From the NCBI GenBank assembly GCA_963383645.1, contig OY726571.1, positions 23,934,116 to 23,998,115 of the forward strand: a stretch of 64,000 bases of DNA. The letters run 5' to 3'. The stretch comes from Muscardinus avellanarius. Lineage: Eukaryota; Chordata; Mammalia; Rodentia; Gliridae. The notes under the pieces are model-generated. The model was not told the DNA's origin and did no database searches. It was given only the letters and a program-made list of their open reading frames with translations. Position 1 is the stretch's first letter. Each line of letters starts with the position of its first letter. Shown here one piece after another: positions 1-11,859 of this stretch. Position numbers and translations under genes: made by a program.

Positions 1-40
1 ATGTACATACTTTATTGCCTTTAAAATAGCTATTTTTATA

Positions 41-241
41 GCCAGAAATGGTGGTGCACGCTTGTAATCCCCACGCTTGGGAGACAAAGATAGGAGGATC
101 GCGCTGGTTTGGAGCCAGCTTCACTGGCTTAAGAGACCCTGTTTCCAAATAAAAATATAAAAGGTCTGGGAGTGTATCCCGGAGATAGAAGGGCTTCCAG
201 GAACCCCAGTACCACAAAAAAATAAATAAATAAAAATAAAT
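41..241 (+). mobile_element. B1-dID SINE, short (young) subfamily
   Basis: The B1 half (gtggtgcacgcttgtaat) is followed by an ID-like half (ggtctgggagtgtatcccgg) and an A-rich tail. It lacks the roughly 35-base internal segment (cagcctcagctacttagtg) found in most other copies, and its 3' half reads cttccaggaacccc. A perfect 17-base target-site duplication, aaaatagctatttttat, lies at 23-39 and 242-258. It is therefore an intact retroposition event. Confidence 0.93.
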
Positions 242-245
242 AAAA

Positions 246-1102
246 TAGCTATTTTTATTAGTGAATTCTTACTTTTATGCCAGAAAGCAAAAATTAGATC
301 ACTCCAACTTTAGTATATGCACCTATTCTTTGAATCCCTTTGGTTATATACCAATATTGGTTAACTGAAACTTATTTTTGTTTCCGAAAATATGAACATA
401 ACTTATTTGAAGCGTGCTTTGCATTATATAAATTCCATCAATAAGAGATAAAAATTATGTTTTATGCTGACAAATTTTGTTGTCTTGTTTTTATAAAAAA
501 AATCAGTTTATCAGTACTTTTCAGGGTGAAGGACCTGGCCAATAGTTTTGCTGCACTGATAACTACTGTACCAAATACAAAGTAACACAGTATGTTTTAC
601 CTGCCTCTATCTTGTTTAGGAAAGCCTAGTCTTAAATTGTAAACTCTGAGTCAACCACAGGCTTGACACTTCTGATATTAGAGTCTAGTTCACTGGGCTT
701 AATGCCACCTTTGATACAAATAGTGTGACCTTCAACAATCCATAAGCTTATTAGAATTTTCATAATGAGTGTAATAATGACACTTATTAGATGGATATGG
801 AAATTTTCTGTAAGAACTTCACAAACACCATTAGAATGCCTGTACCATATTATGTGCTCAATTATGATGAGCAATTTTCTTCAGCATTACTGTGTAAACA
901 CTCCATATGTTATTTTATGACCATCCAGAAGGTTAGGTAATGGAGAAGTTGGGACAGAATAAATAGGAAAGAATTCTCCAAATGGATTGCTATATGAGAT
1001 TTTTCAAGTTTTTCTCCATTCAACATATCATATGATATTTATAAATAAGAGTTATGTAAGAGTGCCTTTCTTACAAACTTGCATAGAGCGTATCTATCCT
1101 GA
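246..1102. other. AT-rich DNA without a recognised feature
   Basis: No repeat, exon or RNA gene is recognised here. The 80-codon minus-strand frame at 632-874 has no domain-like composition and is probably chance. Confidence 0.5.
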
Positions 1103-1328
1103 TTTATTTGTTGGGGTTTTTTTGTTGTTTGTTTTGTTTTGTTGTTTGGTGGTACTGGGGATGGAACCCAGGGGCTTTCTACCAGAGGATACACTCTCAG
1201 ACCTATTTTACATTTTATTTGGAAACAGGGTCTCTTAAACTAGCCAAAGCTGGCTTTGAAACTGTACGATCCTCCTGTCTCAGCCTCCCAAGCACGGGGA
1301 TTACAAGCGTGAGCCACCAGGCCCGGCT
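1103..1328 (-). mobile_element. B1-dID SINE, long form
   Basis: Read on the plus strand it begins with a T-rich stretch, then ggtactggggatggaaccca (the end of the ID-like half), aaacagggtctc (linker), and ends with gattacaagcgtgagcca and the reverse of the B1 start (gcccggct). This order marks a minus-strand copy. Confidence 0.9.
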
Positions 1329-1399
1329 TCTATCATGATTTAGGTTATTATTTATTTAGCAAACTCCTATAAAAGTCAAGGTTTTCCTCTGTTTTTATT

Positions 1400-1588
1400 T
1401 TTGTTTTGTGGTACAGGAGATCAAATCCAGGGACATTCTACCTCCAAACTACACCTCCAGACTTTTTAAATTTGTTTGTTTGTTTGAAAGTGTCTCCATA
1501 GGTTGCTGAGAGTCTAACTTTACTGCTAAGGCTGCCCTTCCACATGGGATTTTCCTGGGATTACAGGCATGTTCCAGCATACTAGGCT
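1400..1588 (-). mobile_element. B1-dID SINE, diverged
   Basis: Starts tggtacaggagatcaaatcc and ends ggattacaggcatgttccag, with the linker replaced by a TTTG repeat. It is more diverged than its neighbour at 1103-1328. Confidence 0.8.
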
Positions 1589-3834
1589 TCAAGGTTTTCT
1601 TCAGAATTGACACATTCTTTGCTAATTTTAATTCTAGAGTAAATTCAAGGATATGACTTTGCTCGTTTTCTCTCCCTTTGGCAAGTGTCTTTCTTTGATA
1701 ACTAAGGATTATATGTAATATATAGAAACCTAAGAATCATGTACAAACTCTAATTACATTTGTAATTTTGTTATACATGAGCCTCTCATGATCATCAGCA
1801 ATTTTTTTTAAGATAGAAACATTTACAATTGTCTAATTAGGATACTCAACTCCCTCTCTTAAGCCATTATCAGTGCCACAAAACAAGGAGTGACCTTTCA
1901 GTTTTAGACAGAACAATTGCTGAAAAATATCACTCCGTATTTCTACTCTCACTTGTGTTTAACAAATTCACTCTCTCCTCATCTCATCAAGAGTACTAGA
2001 GGGTATTGATAATTATGCAAAAAAAGTCCTGTCATCCACTTTTAATATTTTCATTCCCTTTGAATTTATGTAGTCATAACGTCAAGTGCTTTGCATAGCG
2101 CTAATTGAAGAGTCATATTCTCAGGGAAGAACCGTCGTTGAAGTCTTGCTTAAATAGCTGTTGTAGTCCCATGATTAAATTTTCCTCAAAGGTCTCTTGT
2201 TTCTTGGAAAATTAGGTGTTGGAAAAGTGGGAAAGAAACGTCAGAATTCTTGAAGTGCTGAGAATTTGTCAGCAGTAAATGGCGCTGATGTCGGCTGACA
2301 ATCTCAACACTAAAACCGAAGGTCAAGATGTGCTTTGGGTCTCTCTCCTCTTCCAGAGCTTTGATTTATAACTAGGCCTCACTCCAAGATTTTGCATTCC
2401 AAGGATTCACCCTCGTCGCCAGGCCTGATTCATAGACTGATACTTTATGGCCTCCCCTTGTATGATGCATTATATATTTAAAAAATAAATTTTCACTGTT
2501 AAACAAAGAGTTCAATGTGATTCTGATTTTTCTATGGCGGACCAAAGGAAGTATTTTAGATATAATTGACTACATCAATTTCTACATAGAGTTATACTCT
2601 CAAGTATAAAAATTATTTTCCTACTTAAACCCTACCCATGGTTGTTATACTCTATTCTTTAAAATCTGTTTATTAATTTAGAAGGCACAAAATCACACTT
2701 AAAATGTACAAAAATGACATGTAACACTGTCGTGCATTTACATACTAAATATTTACAAAATGAATACATTCCTTTTGTTTTTCTAAATTCTCTATGTTTA
2801 AAGTAGTACATATTTAACTCGCCTAGGGTTCCATAAAGTGACTTCATAAGACCAAAACAAAAAACTGAAATTTCTATATACTAGACTAATAATTATTTTT
2901 ACATGTTAAAATTCAAGGTCAAAATCACATCTCTAAACTAAATATTTTTGCTTATATTGCTTTGGATGTAGTTTAGTATAGGTTAAATATCTTATGCAAA
3001 CAGGAAAACCTTAGCTTTTAAGAACATAATAATGAGACCAGTAGCAATAACTTCTTGTTATATTATTTAGAAAAGGTGTTTTAATAAGCTAATAACTTGA
3101 GAGTTAAGTATCTACAAAATAATACATATTTACTAAATACATATTTATTAAATACATATACATTTTATTACATAAATATTTATTAGATAATACATATTAT
3201 TTAATATATTTAGTAGATAAAAGTTATATTTCACATTGACTTGAATAGGCATTCTACTATTCTCTTCAAATAATGTATTTCTGGTTTTTAAATATTTTTA
3301 TCACCCAGAAAATCTCTTCTGTCAATATTTGATTAGAGGATCTAGCTCCCTAAGACAGATTTTTCTCAGTTTGATAGATAATCTGGAGCTTCAAGGCTAT
3401 TGATTGAAGATTCAGTCAAGAAAAAAAAAAAAAAGAAAAAAAGTGGAACGTAATTTTGACGAAATCTCACCCTGTGACATTTCTTGCCTTGAGTCCAAAC
3501 ACCCACATACATTCCTGTTAGTCACCACAAACTGACTGTTCCATATTCACTAGCAAATAAATTTCAGATATCTTTCAACATTCTAGGTAAAAGGGTGACT
3601 CCCTGGCAATAAACAATCAACTAATTACATACCATTAAAATAATCTGCTTGAGGAAATTTATTTAGAAACAATGTAGCATTTTAAAAACATTATAATCCT
3701 TAGAGCATGAACTATTGTTTCTCCATGATTGCCTAAAAATGAATATAAACGATCAGTATTTCTAGGTTCATGTTAGATTTTCTTGAATTCGTGAGTACAG
3801 GTGCAGCTACATGTATAATACAGAGCATAACCAG
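1589..3834. other. Unique-looking intergenic DNA; complex block at 2,040-2,460
   Basis: Mostly AT-rich with no recognised family. The block 2,040-2,460 is higher in complexity and keeps several CpGs (ggcgctgatgtcggctgaca near 2,281). 3,110-3,230 is a very AT-rich run built on repeats of tacatatttatta. 3,421-3,441 is A-rich. Confidence 0.5.
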
Positions 3835-3970
3835 TACAAGGAGGTCTGGGTTCTACAATTGCCCTTGAAACTACTCCTGGAAAGTCAGTTAAACTCTCTA
3901 AATCTTCCTATCTCCTCCAATAAAATGAGAGATTTGCTAGATTATCTTCATGTCCACTTTAAAACTGTAT
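3835..3970 (-). mobile_element. MIR-like ancient SINE fragment
   Basis: The order gtctgggttct..., ggaaagtcagttaaactctc, then ctcctccaataaaatgagag is the reverse-strand MIR core pattern (the tract usually read as tgaccttgggcaagtcacttaacctct...cctcatctgtaaaatg). It is diverged, as expected for a family older than placental mammals. Confidence 0.55.
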
Positions 3971-4873
3971 CAAATGATGAGCTGCCCTTTAAAGAATTTC
4001 TTCTAGCACCAGGGTTAACAACTTTATGATATTTCTGGGCAATAACATGGGACAAAATAAATTATTTGTTTGCATTTATTTTCCCCGTCTGAAGATCTAC
4101 TGTCTGAAGCGATCATAAAAGAATGGCTGCTCATAAATTATTCCCGGGGATTGTTCTCACCCTTTGTTTGTAGCTGCTTGTGCATAATACGGAGTGCATT
4201 GTGTGACTGCCAAAGCTGAGGTTGACAGCTCAGGGCTAACAGAAGAGTATTTTTAGAGACAGTAACTCCTTTTTGTATGTAATAGAATTCATGGCTCCAT
4301 ATAGCTTCTCTCAATTTTGTATACAGCCATCTATATATATATATGACTCTGTGTGTGTGTGTATATACATATATATACAATGTAGCTAATATAGAGTAAT
4401 TAATAGAAGATAAATCAATAATTATTCTCCACATTGAAGAAGATAATGGACTTAGTTTCATAAAAGATTTCAGATCTGAGAGATCAAGAGCTGTAAAATA
4501 GGAATATCTCAGATACAGATTTTATTTGGTCTGTTTTTCTAATTGTGTTCCCATACAACACACCTGTGTGTGTACATCCACAATGCTTCAGAGTGACAGA
4601 GGTAAATTATTCCTGAATGTGAAGTAAATAGGAAAATATTAGAATATGATCATATTTGTGAAATTTATAGGTTTGGGCCCTAATCTTGAAAACATAATTA
4701 TGAATGCCAAAAACCTGAACACATAAAAAAAGTCCCCCAAAATTCTGAAAAGTCTAAAATCCTGAAAACCCCAAATCTTAAAAATATAATTCTGAAAAAA
4801 AAGAAAAATTATTTTAAAAAATTTGTTTACATTTGTAAAACAATATTTAAGAAATATAAAAACATGACAGATG
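3971..4873. other. AT-rich DNA with a small TA/TG repeat
   Basis: 4,330-4,378 is a mixed TA, TG and TATACA microsatellite. No other feature is recognised. The 107-codon minus-strand frame at 4138-4461 runs through this repeat and looks like chance. Confidence 0.45.
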
Positions 4874-5101
4874 TCGAGTGTGGTGGCGCACGCTTGTAAT
4901 CCCCACACTTGGGAGGCTGAGACAGGAGGATAGCACAGGTTTGAAGCCAGCCTCAGCTACTTAGTGAGGCTCTCAGCAATTTAGTGAGACCCTGTTTCCA
5001 AATAAAATATAAAATAGGTCTGGAAGTGTAGCCCGGAGGTAGAAGAGCCCCTGGGTTCTATCCCCAGTACCACCCAAAAAAAAAAAAAAAAGAAAAAAAA
5101 A
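4874..5101 (+). mobile_element. B1-dID SINE, long form
   Basis: A complete copy: B1 half, the internal cagcctcagctacttagtg segment, linker, ID-like half, and an A tail. The 8-base duplication gacagatg flanks it at 4866-4873 and 5102-5109. Confidence 0.93.
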
Positions 5102-5384
5102 GACAGATGAAACACAAAAGTGAAATGTATAGACACATATTTTAATATAGTAATGTCAATTTAATTATCTTTCATGGAGTGAGCTGACTTAATAAGCTTT
5201 TTTAGAGTATATAATTCCTTTATTGATTTTTTTAGCTTTGGACATTTATAATTTATTTGTTCCATACACATTATTATCATGGTTGGTTATTGCTTGCCCC
5301 AGCTTTAAAACTGTGATAATCATAAGTACCCTTACTATAGAAATATCTACATAAACATCTTCATAGTGTGACACAAATTCTTAA

Positions 5385-5632
5385 TAGTCAAATCATAGAA
5401 TCAGTCTAGGTGCCCATCAAGAGATAAATGGATAAAGAGAATGTGGTGTATATATACAATGGAGTATTGTGTGGCCGTAAACAAGAATGAAACCATATCA
5501 TTGGAAAATGGATAGAACTAAAGGAGTATCATGTTAGAAAAAAAAAGCCAAACTCAGAAAAACAAGTACAGAATATATTCCTTCTTATGTGGAATCTAGG
5601 GGAAAAAGATGATATGAGTATAGAAGGGTAAC
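5385..5632 (+). mobile_element. L1 (LINE-1) ORF2 3' end / 3' UTR fragment
   Basis: The run from gtgcccatcaagagataaat through acaatggagtattgtgtggc is the stereotyped end of mammalian L1 ORF2 (the tract encoding the last residues, with its ggataaagaaaatgtgg-like core). The fragment is 5' truncated and stops abruptly at the LTR-like block beginning near 5,635. Confidence 0.8.
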
Positions 5633-5634
5633 TT

Positions 5635-5985
5635 GATGGTGAGATTCTTGCCAGATTCTTGCTTATGGAGTTGAAGAATGAAATCCACAGACACCAGGAA
5701 AGATAGAGTAGGACGTTTATATAACAGAGCAAGCAAGCAGACAGGCAGAGCCCCAGACCCAGGGTCCAGCGAGGCCTCTGGCACTGTTGTGTAACCCAGG
5801 CCACACCCAATCAATTGCACATCACCTTTCCCAAAAGTCCACTCCATCCATCAAAGAGAAGCAGAGTTAAAGCTCCCATGCAGGGGAGGGGTGCTGAGAG
5901 AGTGCTGACACTGGTGCTGAGCACAGGGCTTATACAAGTTTGAACCAGTGAAGAAAGCCATCACTTTTCATCTTGTTTTTCTTGA
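5635..5985 (-). mobile_element. Probable solo LTR of an endogenous retrovirus
   Basis: On the minus strand a GC-rich block leads into gcttgctctgttatataaac, which has a TATA-like core, and then a segment ending in aagaatctcaccatca. This is the layout of U3, promoter and R/U5. It interrupts an L1 3' end. No clear polyadenylation signal or target duplication was found, so the class (I or II) is open and the borders are approximate. Confidence 0.4.
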
Positions 5986-6141
5986 CTTAATCTGTCATCT
6001 ATGGCCTTGAATTTCCCAAAGTCATAAGACTGCTAGTTCTGCATGTGTGTTCCTTGGTCTATATGTAGATTATTTCTTAAAATTTGTAAGACTCAATACT
6101 AAAATTTTAAGTTAAAAAATTCAAACACTGATTTTCTTTCC

Positions 6142-6275
6142 TTTTTTTTATTTTTCAGTACTGAGAAGGGAAACTGGGGGCATTCTACCCCTGAGCTACA
6201 CTCCCAGCCCTATTTTATTTTATTTTTTTCTTTATTTTGAAACAGGGTCTCACTGAGTTGCAAAGGGCCTCACTT
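6142..6275 (-). mobile_element. B1-dID SINE fragment (ID-like half and linker)
   Basis: Reads agtactgagaagggaaactg, then gagctacactcccagccct and gaaacagggtctcactgagt. The B1 5' portion is missing, so the copy is 5' truncated. Confidence 0.75.
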
Positions 6276-6419
6276 TAATTATTTATATTCAAGCCCAATG
6301 AACAAAATTAAAATACTTTTCTTTTTTTAGAGCGGGCTTTGTTGTTATTAACCCTTATCTCTTGGGAATCCTGTTTCCTCCCTGCCTACTCATTACCTAC
6401 CTCATTACTATTAGTAAAG

Positions 6420-6550
6420 AGAATATGGATCCGGCAGAGGGGAGACTAAGGGTGGGTAATGGGGACAAGGGAAGTGATAAAAATATATGCATATATAAAT
6501 ATGACACAATGAAATTCACTGTTCTGCATATTAATATACACTTATAAACA
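6420..6550 (+). mobile_element. L1 3' UTR-like fragment
   Basis: A G-rich run (ggtgggtaatggggacaagg) is followed by a segment (gacacaatgaaattcactgt) typical of L1 3' ends. It may be the distal half of the L1 end at 5,385-5,632, split by the LTR-like block and a SINE. Confidence 0.45.
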
Positions 6551-6732
6551 GATTTTTAAAAAGGAATAAAAGAAATACCACTACAAACAATTTAAGTCTT
6601 TAGGCAGGATCAATCAAGAAATCATAATAGGCCACTATTCCATATACAGTTACTCAAAAGCCAAGGTCTCAAGAAATTTTAACTTTCACAACTGCAAGCA
6701 ATATAACGAGTCCTATGAAAACAGTATTTGGA

Positions 6733-6861
6733 CCGGCGTGGTGGTGCAAACTTGTAGTCCCAGCATTTGAAAGGCTGAGACAGGAAGATTACAGTTTGTT
6801 TAAGGTACTTAGGCCCTTTGCAACTCAGTGAGACCATGTTTCAAAATGAAGAATAATAAAG
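6733..6861 (+). mobile_element. B1-dID SINE, B1 half only
   Basis: Begins ccggcgtggtggtgcaaact and ends at the linker (gtttcaaaatgaagaataat); the ID-like half is absent. A duplication of about 13 bases (aacagtatttgga and aaacagtattgga, one indel) flanks it at 6720-6732 and 6862-6874. It therefore inserted without the second half. Confidence 0.75.
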
Positions 6862-6874
6862 AAACAGTATTGGA

Positions 6875-8100
6875 ATTTTTTTGTCTTAAAATTTTTGTAT
6901 TGAGTCTTACTAATTTTAAGAATTAATCTTAAATAATGTTAAACTTGAGGTTCACTTGCACAAGAGATAACATCTAATATATTTTCTATGATATACAAAA
7001 CTGGCAAACTAAAAATAACCCAGGTCTGCTGAGTCATATTTTTTTTGCATATAATATGATATATTCTTAGCATTTGCTTTAGGAACAAGCTTTCCTTTTT
7101 CTAAACCCGTTCAGGCTAACACCCATATGACAAATTCCAGTCTTATTTAGACCAGGTAGACTTTTCTGGTTTCTATTATACTCATTTGTGTGAAATAAAG
7201 CAAATGGGTATGGCATGCTTTCTAATTGTTTTTCAAATATGAAAAATATAAGAAAATGGTGTATTTGAACAAAAGTAAGATATACTAATAAAGGTAAAAT
7301 AAGGATGGTCTTATGGAAAAAAATGGAAATACTGAAGTGTAAATACATGGATATATTTGAAAGATAATTAAAATAAAAATTCAACATTTATACTCATATC
7401 ATTTATATGATTTTAACTAAAAATAAGCATTTTTCTAGAAAGAGCATTATGTTTGACAAGTATTTATTAAATAGTAATGTAGAAGTTTTATTATATGATT
7501 GCTTTATTTAAAGACTTCACATTAAATATATGCATATATGCATTCTTTTCTAGATTTCAGACCTAAAACACATTATTAATTTATTATTGATACTTTACAC
7601 CTACCATATATATTTTTCATTTTATAATGTTTTATCTTAGCATTAGAAAAAAAACAAATATTCAGGAATCCATCACATACCTGTAAGATACTGGGTAGCA
7701 ATATGTCTGTTTTTATTATGCTTACTTCTTCAATTAATTCCCAGAATTGAAATGCAATATTTTCTATTTGGTAATATTGTCAAATGCTTTTCCAGGAAAG
7801 CAGCATCAATATAGTCATCTGTCAATGGCATATGCAAGTATTAAGTTCACAACACTTCTATTAGCTCAAGAATGGTCACAGAAGCAAACCAAACCACAAG
7901 CAAAGCAAAGGACAATTATTTTCTTTCAAATTGATTGTATTTTCTTTTTGCAATTTCCTTTCAGTTCTTTTATAATTTGGTCATCGATAATTTTCTCACG
8001 TCATTATTTTATATGAAAAATTATATTTCCTCTTATTTTTCTTCTACCTTCCCTGTGTATCAAATCTGTTTTCTCACAGTCTATCAAGAATGTCACAATC
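6875..8100. other. AT-rich DNA without a recognised feature
   Basis: No family, exon or RNA recognised. Short frames at 7079-7387 (minus) and 7747-8016 (plus) have low-complexity hydrophobic or AT-driven composition and no domain. Confidence 0.45.
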
Positions 8101-8330
8101 TAACCTGGAATGGTGGCACACTCTTGTAATCCCAGCATTAGGGAGGGGGAGACCGAAGGATCGGGGTTCAAGGACAGCCTCAGCCACTTAGTAAGGCCCT
8201 TGGCAACTCAGTGAGACCCTGTTTCAAAAGTAAAAAAGGCTAAAAAATCGGGCTGGTGGTGTGTAGCTCGAAGGTACATGCCCCTGGGTTTAATCCCCAG
8301 TAACAACAATAACAACAACAACAACAAGAA
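8101..8330 (+). mobile_element. B1-dID SINE, long form with (AAC)n tail
   Basis: B1 half from 8,103 (cctggaatggtggcacactc), internal segment, linker, then gggctggtggtgtgtagctc and cccctgggtttaatcccc. The tail has become an AAC repeat at 8,305-8,327. Confidence 0.88.
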
Positions 8331-8624
8331 GTCACAACTTTCCCAGAAGCACCTTATGATGAATCTTTTTCTCCATATATCTTCCATCTGAATCTTCAGG
8401 ATGAGAGTTCATGCTCTAAATGAACAGTTTTTCTTAGATTTAAAAGCTATTTTTATCTGTTAAATTATATTGGAAACAGTAAGATCAGATCATTCAGAGG
8501 TTAATTTCTAGTAATCTTGCTCTTTGCTCCCGTATCACCACTCAAGTTTCCATGACTTCAGTTTTTTTTAACTTTGAAAAGCTGTAATAAATAACACGTA
8601 ATATCAAACTAGATATTCTTTCCC

Positions 8625-8626
8625 GT

Positions 8627-8665
<39 letters not shown>
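8625..8665. repeat. (TG)n microsatellite
   Basis: About 20 TG units, adjoining the 3' end of a minus-strand SINE. It probably grew from that SINE's tail region. Confidence 0.9.
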
Positions 8666-8666
<1 letters not shown>

Positions 8667-8689
8667 ACGTGCATGCACTAGCGATTGCT

Positions 8690-8870
8690 ATTTCTTTTTG
8701 TATCCTGGGGATTGAACCTAGGGACTTTCTACATCCTAGGTATACCCTCAACTGTCCAGACTCTTTTTATTTTTATGAAATATATTCTCCTAAATTGCTA
8801 TGGGTCTTTCTAATTTTCGTCTCAGCCTCCCAAGTACTGGGACTAGAGGCATATACCACCATGCCTGGCT
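8690..8870 (-). mobile_element. B1-dID SINE
   Basis: Plus-strand order cctggggattgaacctaggg, then cccaagtactgggactagag, then ccaccatgcctggct marks a minus-strand copy with a diverged linker. Confidence 0.85.
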
Positions 8871-9780
8871 GTGTATGCGTAATTGTATTTCTTTTTATTT
8901 CATCTAGGAAAATCATTGCTATTATCACTATTCATCACATTTTTATCTTTTTAGTTTTTTAAATATTTTTATCCAAATATCAATCCATTTCTCTCCAGAC
9001 AAAAGAAAACTGTAATATAACTTAACTATTTCTTCATTATGAGTACTAATTTCATATTATTTTAAGAAATTTGAGGTAACAAGAAAGACATATATAACTA
9101 TACATGTATTATGAATATATTCAAGATGCAAATATTTCTCATGTTTTAATATAAGAAATAAGAGTGAATTAAAATTGATTTGTAGTCATTATTTTTATTA
9201 GTTTCTTTCTTAAAATTTATCCATGCATGAAAAACCATTTAATAATTAATTTTTTTCTAAGTTTTTACAGTTAACTAAAGATTTGATTATTATAATTTAA
9301 GCTAGAATATTATATTCCTATTATTTTGTAGTATATTAAGAATTTAACCCCGAACTTATATAAATCAAAATATTATGATAACATTTTTCTATGGTAAACT
9401 GAATTTCAAAGAATTTAATTTATGCAAAAAATTATAAAGAATATCATACTTTTTTTATCAAAACAAATCTTATTTCCACAGCTTCTCCTTTTTACTTTGT
9501 AACTATAGTAACAAAGGCTATTATGTAAATGTTATTTTTTCTATCCACTAAAAAACACGAACTCTTGATTGCATTATTTTATTTAGATATTATGAGCCCT
9601 TATCTGTATTAGATATACCCAGAATGCTCATGGAATGCCAATATTTTTCTGATTTATAAATGTAAAGTTTATTAACAGAATAAAAGACAAAAAGTAGAGG
9701 AACAAAAGGGAAATATAAGTGAGAGAGGGTCCCCTTCCAATATGAAATTATCACTGTAATAGAAAAATTTTCTCCTTTCT
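8871..9780. other. Very AT-rich DNA without a recognised feature
   Basis: Long runs of A and T and no recognisable repeat family or exon. Confidence 0.45.
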
Positions 9781-9980
9781 AATTTTTTTGGGGGTACAGG
9801 GGATTGAGCCCAGAAGCATTCTATCTCAGAATTATATTCTCAACCCTATTTTTTATTTTGAAACAGGGTCTCAATAGTCTGAGGCGACACACAGTCACTG
9901 AGGGTAGTTTCAACTCTGCTGTTTTCCTGTTTCAGCCTCCCAAGGACTGGGATTACAGGAGTGTGCCACCACACTGGGCT
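9781..9980 (-). mobile_element. B1-dID SINE
   Basis: ggtacaggggattgagccca, then tttgaaacagggtctcaata, then gattacaggagtgtgccacc: a complete minus-strand copy, with a small rearranged middle near 9,880. Confidence 0.85.
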
Positions 9981-10039
9981 CTCTCCTTTGTAATTTGAGA
10001 AGAGAAACTTTAGGTTTAAGAATATCAGTCAGTTACAGA

Positions 10040-10372
10040 ATGGTAGAATATGCTTGTAATCCTAGTACATGGGAGGCTGAGACTGGAGGATCACAGGTTC
10101 AAGGCCAGCCTCAGCTACTTGATGAGGCCCTCCATAACTTAGTGAGAATCTATTTCTTTCTTTCTTTTGTTTTTGTTTGTTTTTTGTTTTTGTTTTTGTG
10201 GTGCTGGGAATTGAATCCAGGAGTATTTGACTTCCAAAATACAGGGTCTTACTAAGTTTCATAGTTTCACTAAGTAGTGAGACTCTATGTCAAAATAAAA
10301 ATAAAAAAATAGGTCTGGGGGTGTACTTCAGGGGTAGAATGTCCCTGGGTTCATTTCCCAGTACCACACAGA
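10040..10372 (+). mobile_element. B1-dID SINE split by a second SINE
   Basis: The B1 half runs 10,040-10,153. The linker and ID-like half resume near 10,273 (gtgagactctatgtcaaaat) and finish with gttcatttcccagtaccaca. The interruption at 10,155-10,272 is a minus-strand SINE fragment. Confidence 0.82.
10155..10272 (-). mobile_element. 5'-truncated B1-dID SINE nested in another SINE
   Basis: A T/G-rich tail, then tggtgctgggaattgaatcc and gggtcttactaagtttcata. It is bounded by near-copies of the host sequence: acttagtgagaatctat at 10,137-10,153 and a matching tract, agtagtgagactctat, at 10,273-10,288. That is what a target-site duplication would look like. Confidence 0.75.
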
Positions 10373-10804
10373 TACAAAAAGAATATCAATCAGGACATAT
10401 ACATTCCCTGAATGAGAGGCATTACAAGTATTTTAAATAATAAAGCAAATTTTTAATAACTTTATCCAATCAGTACTGAATTCCTAATATATGGGAACAC
10501 AAGAGGAGATGCACATATGTTAAACCCAAGATTTCTTTTCTTTCAACAAAGAAACCACTCTTTTTCTGTAAGGTACCTTATCTCTTAGTTTGAAGGCATC
10601 TTTCAAAAGGAAATTATTTTTCATGGCAAAATGTTCTCACTGGCCATTATAATTCTGAGTGATGACTGTTTAAATTTTGACATTTAGAAAAATATGCATA
10701 AAAGTTAATGTACTATTGAGAAATTCTCAAGAGAACAGGTATTTCCCATGAGAGAAGAGCAGTTTAATTTGAAAGAATCTATAGGAAACATAACTTTTTA
10801 TAGA

Positions 10805-10993
10805 AGCATTAATCAGCTTTCCATTGATGTGGCCAAAATATCTGACATGGTCAACTTAGAGAAATAAAGATTTATTTGGGCCAATGGTTGCAGAGGTCTC
10901 AGTCCAAAAACCAGATCCATTGATCTGGGCCTGTAGGAAGGCAGAGCATTATGGAAGATGGGTGTGGAAAAGAAGAACTGCTCATCTCCTGGA

Positions 10994-11063
<70 letters not shown>

Positions 11064-11285
11064 TTTCAAGTCACACCTCCAGTGACCTGATTGCTCCAAC
11101 TTGATTCTATATCCCAATAGTCCATCAGATATTAGTGGATTAATGCATGATGAGGCATTAATAGCCTAAAATGCATCATGGGCATTCATAGCCTAAAATG
11201 TCACCTGTGAACCCTGGTACATTGGGGACCATACTTCCAACACAGGAGATTTGGGGAGCATCCCAGAGCCAAACTGTAATAATAT
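10805..11285 (-). mobile_element. MaLR (ERVL-MaLR) LTR relic with (GA)n expansion
   Basis: The plus strand reads ctttccattgatgtggccaa, then gaaataaagatttatttggg, then cagaggtctcagtcca. This is the reverse complement of the MaLR LTR 3' end seen in plus orientation at 42,941-43,334 (tggactgaaacctttgaggc ... gtaacagcaacagaaacctg). A 64-base GA repeat (10,997-11,060) sits in the middle. Borders are approximate. Confidence 0.65.
10997..11060. repeat. (GA)n microsatellite
   Basis: About 32 uninterrupted GA units inside the MaLR relic. The homologous place in the copy at 20,950-21,340 also holds a GA repeat. Confidence 0.95.
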
Positions 11286-11644
11286 GCAATGGCATGTCTT
11301 GAGCCCTGGGCCAAATGTCAGTTATCACATAGGAAATTGACAAAATTAATCCCAAACTAAGATGCCTTGATGACTTATCAGAGCACACTTCAACATTAAC
11401 TTGCCTCCTGATCAGAGGCCCAGATGCTGCTGAGTCTCCACCTGTGGAAACTCAGGAATCACAGATGTGCTCGCTCCTCTGGACTTGGAAGTCTCAGTCT
11501 AAAGCAATGAGAATTTTGGTTGAATCTCATTAAATTCCACTTCTAACATGAGCTCTAACCAAAATCTTCCCCAAATATACCCGTAGTTAAATAAACTTGG
11601 GCTTAATGACTTACTAAAGCCAGGGAGTATACACACTTGAAACT
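11286..11644. other. Mixed-complexity DNA, possibly the remainder of the LTR relic
   Basis: Moderately GC-rich sequence (gaggcccagatgctgctgag near 11,416) with no recognised family. It could be flanking LTR or internal retroviral DNA, but nothing identifies it. Confidence 0.35.
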
Positions 11645-11813
11645 GTGTCCTCCATCACTAACCTTCTCCTCACCTACTGTCTTTGTATGAGTAAAACCAT
11701 CACCAAGAATTTACAAAGTGCCCCAAGGAAAATTATATTGTTTTTGAAATTTGTTTCTTGTATTTTATATGAAATAAAATTTGAGATAAAAATATTGCAA
11801 ATTGTCTGTTTTC

Positions 11814-11859
<46 letters not shown>

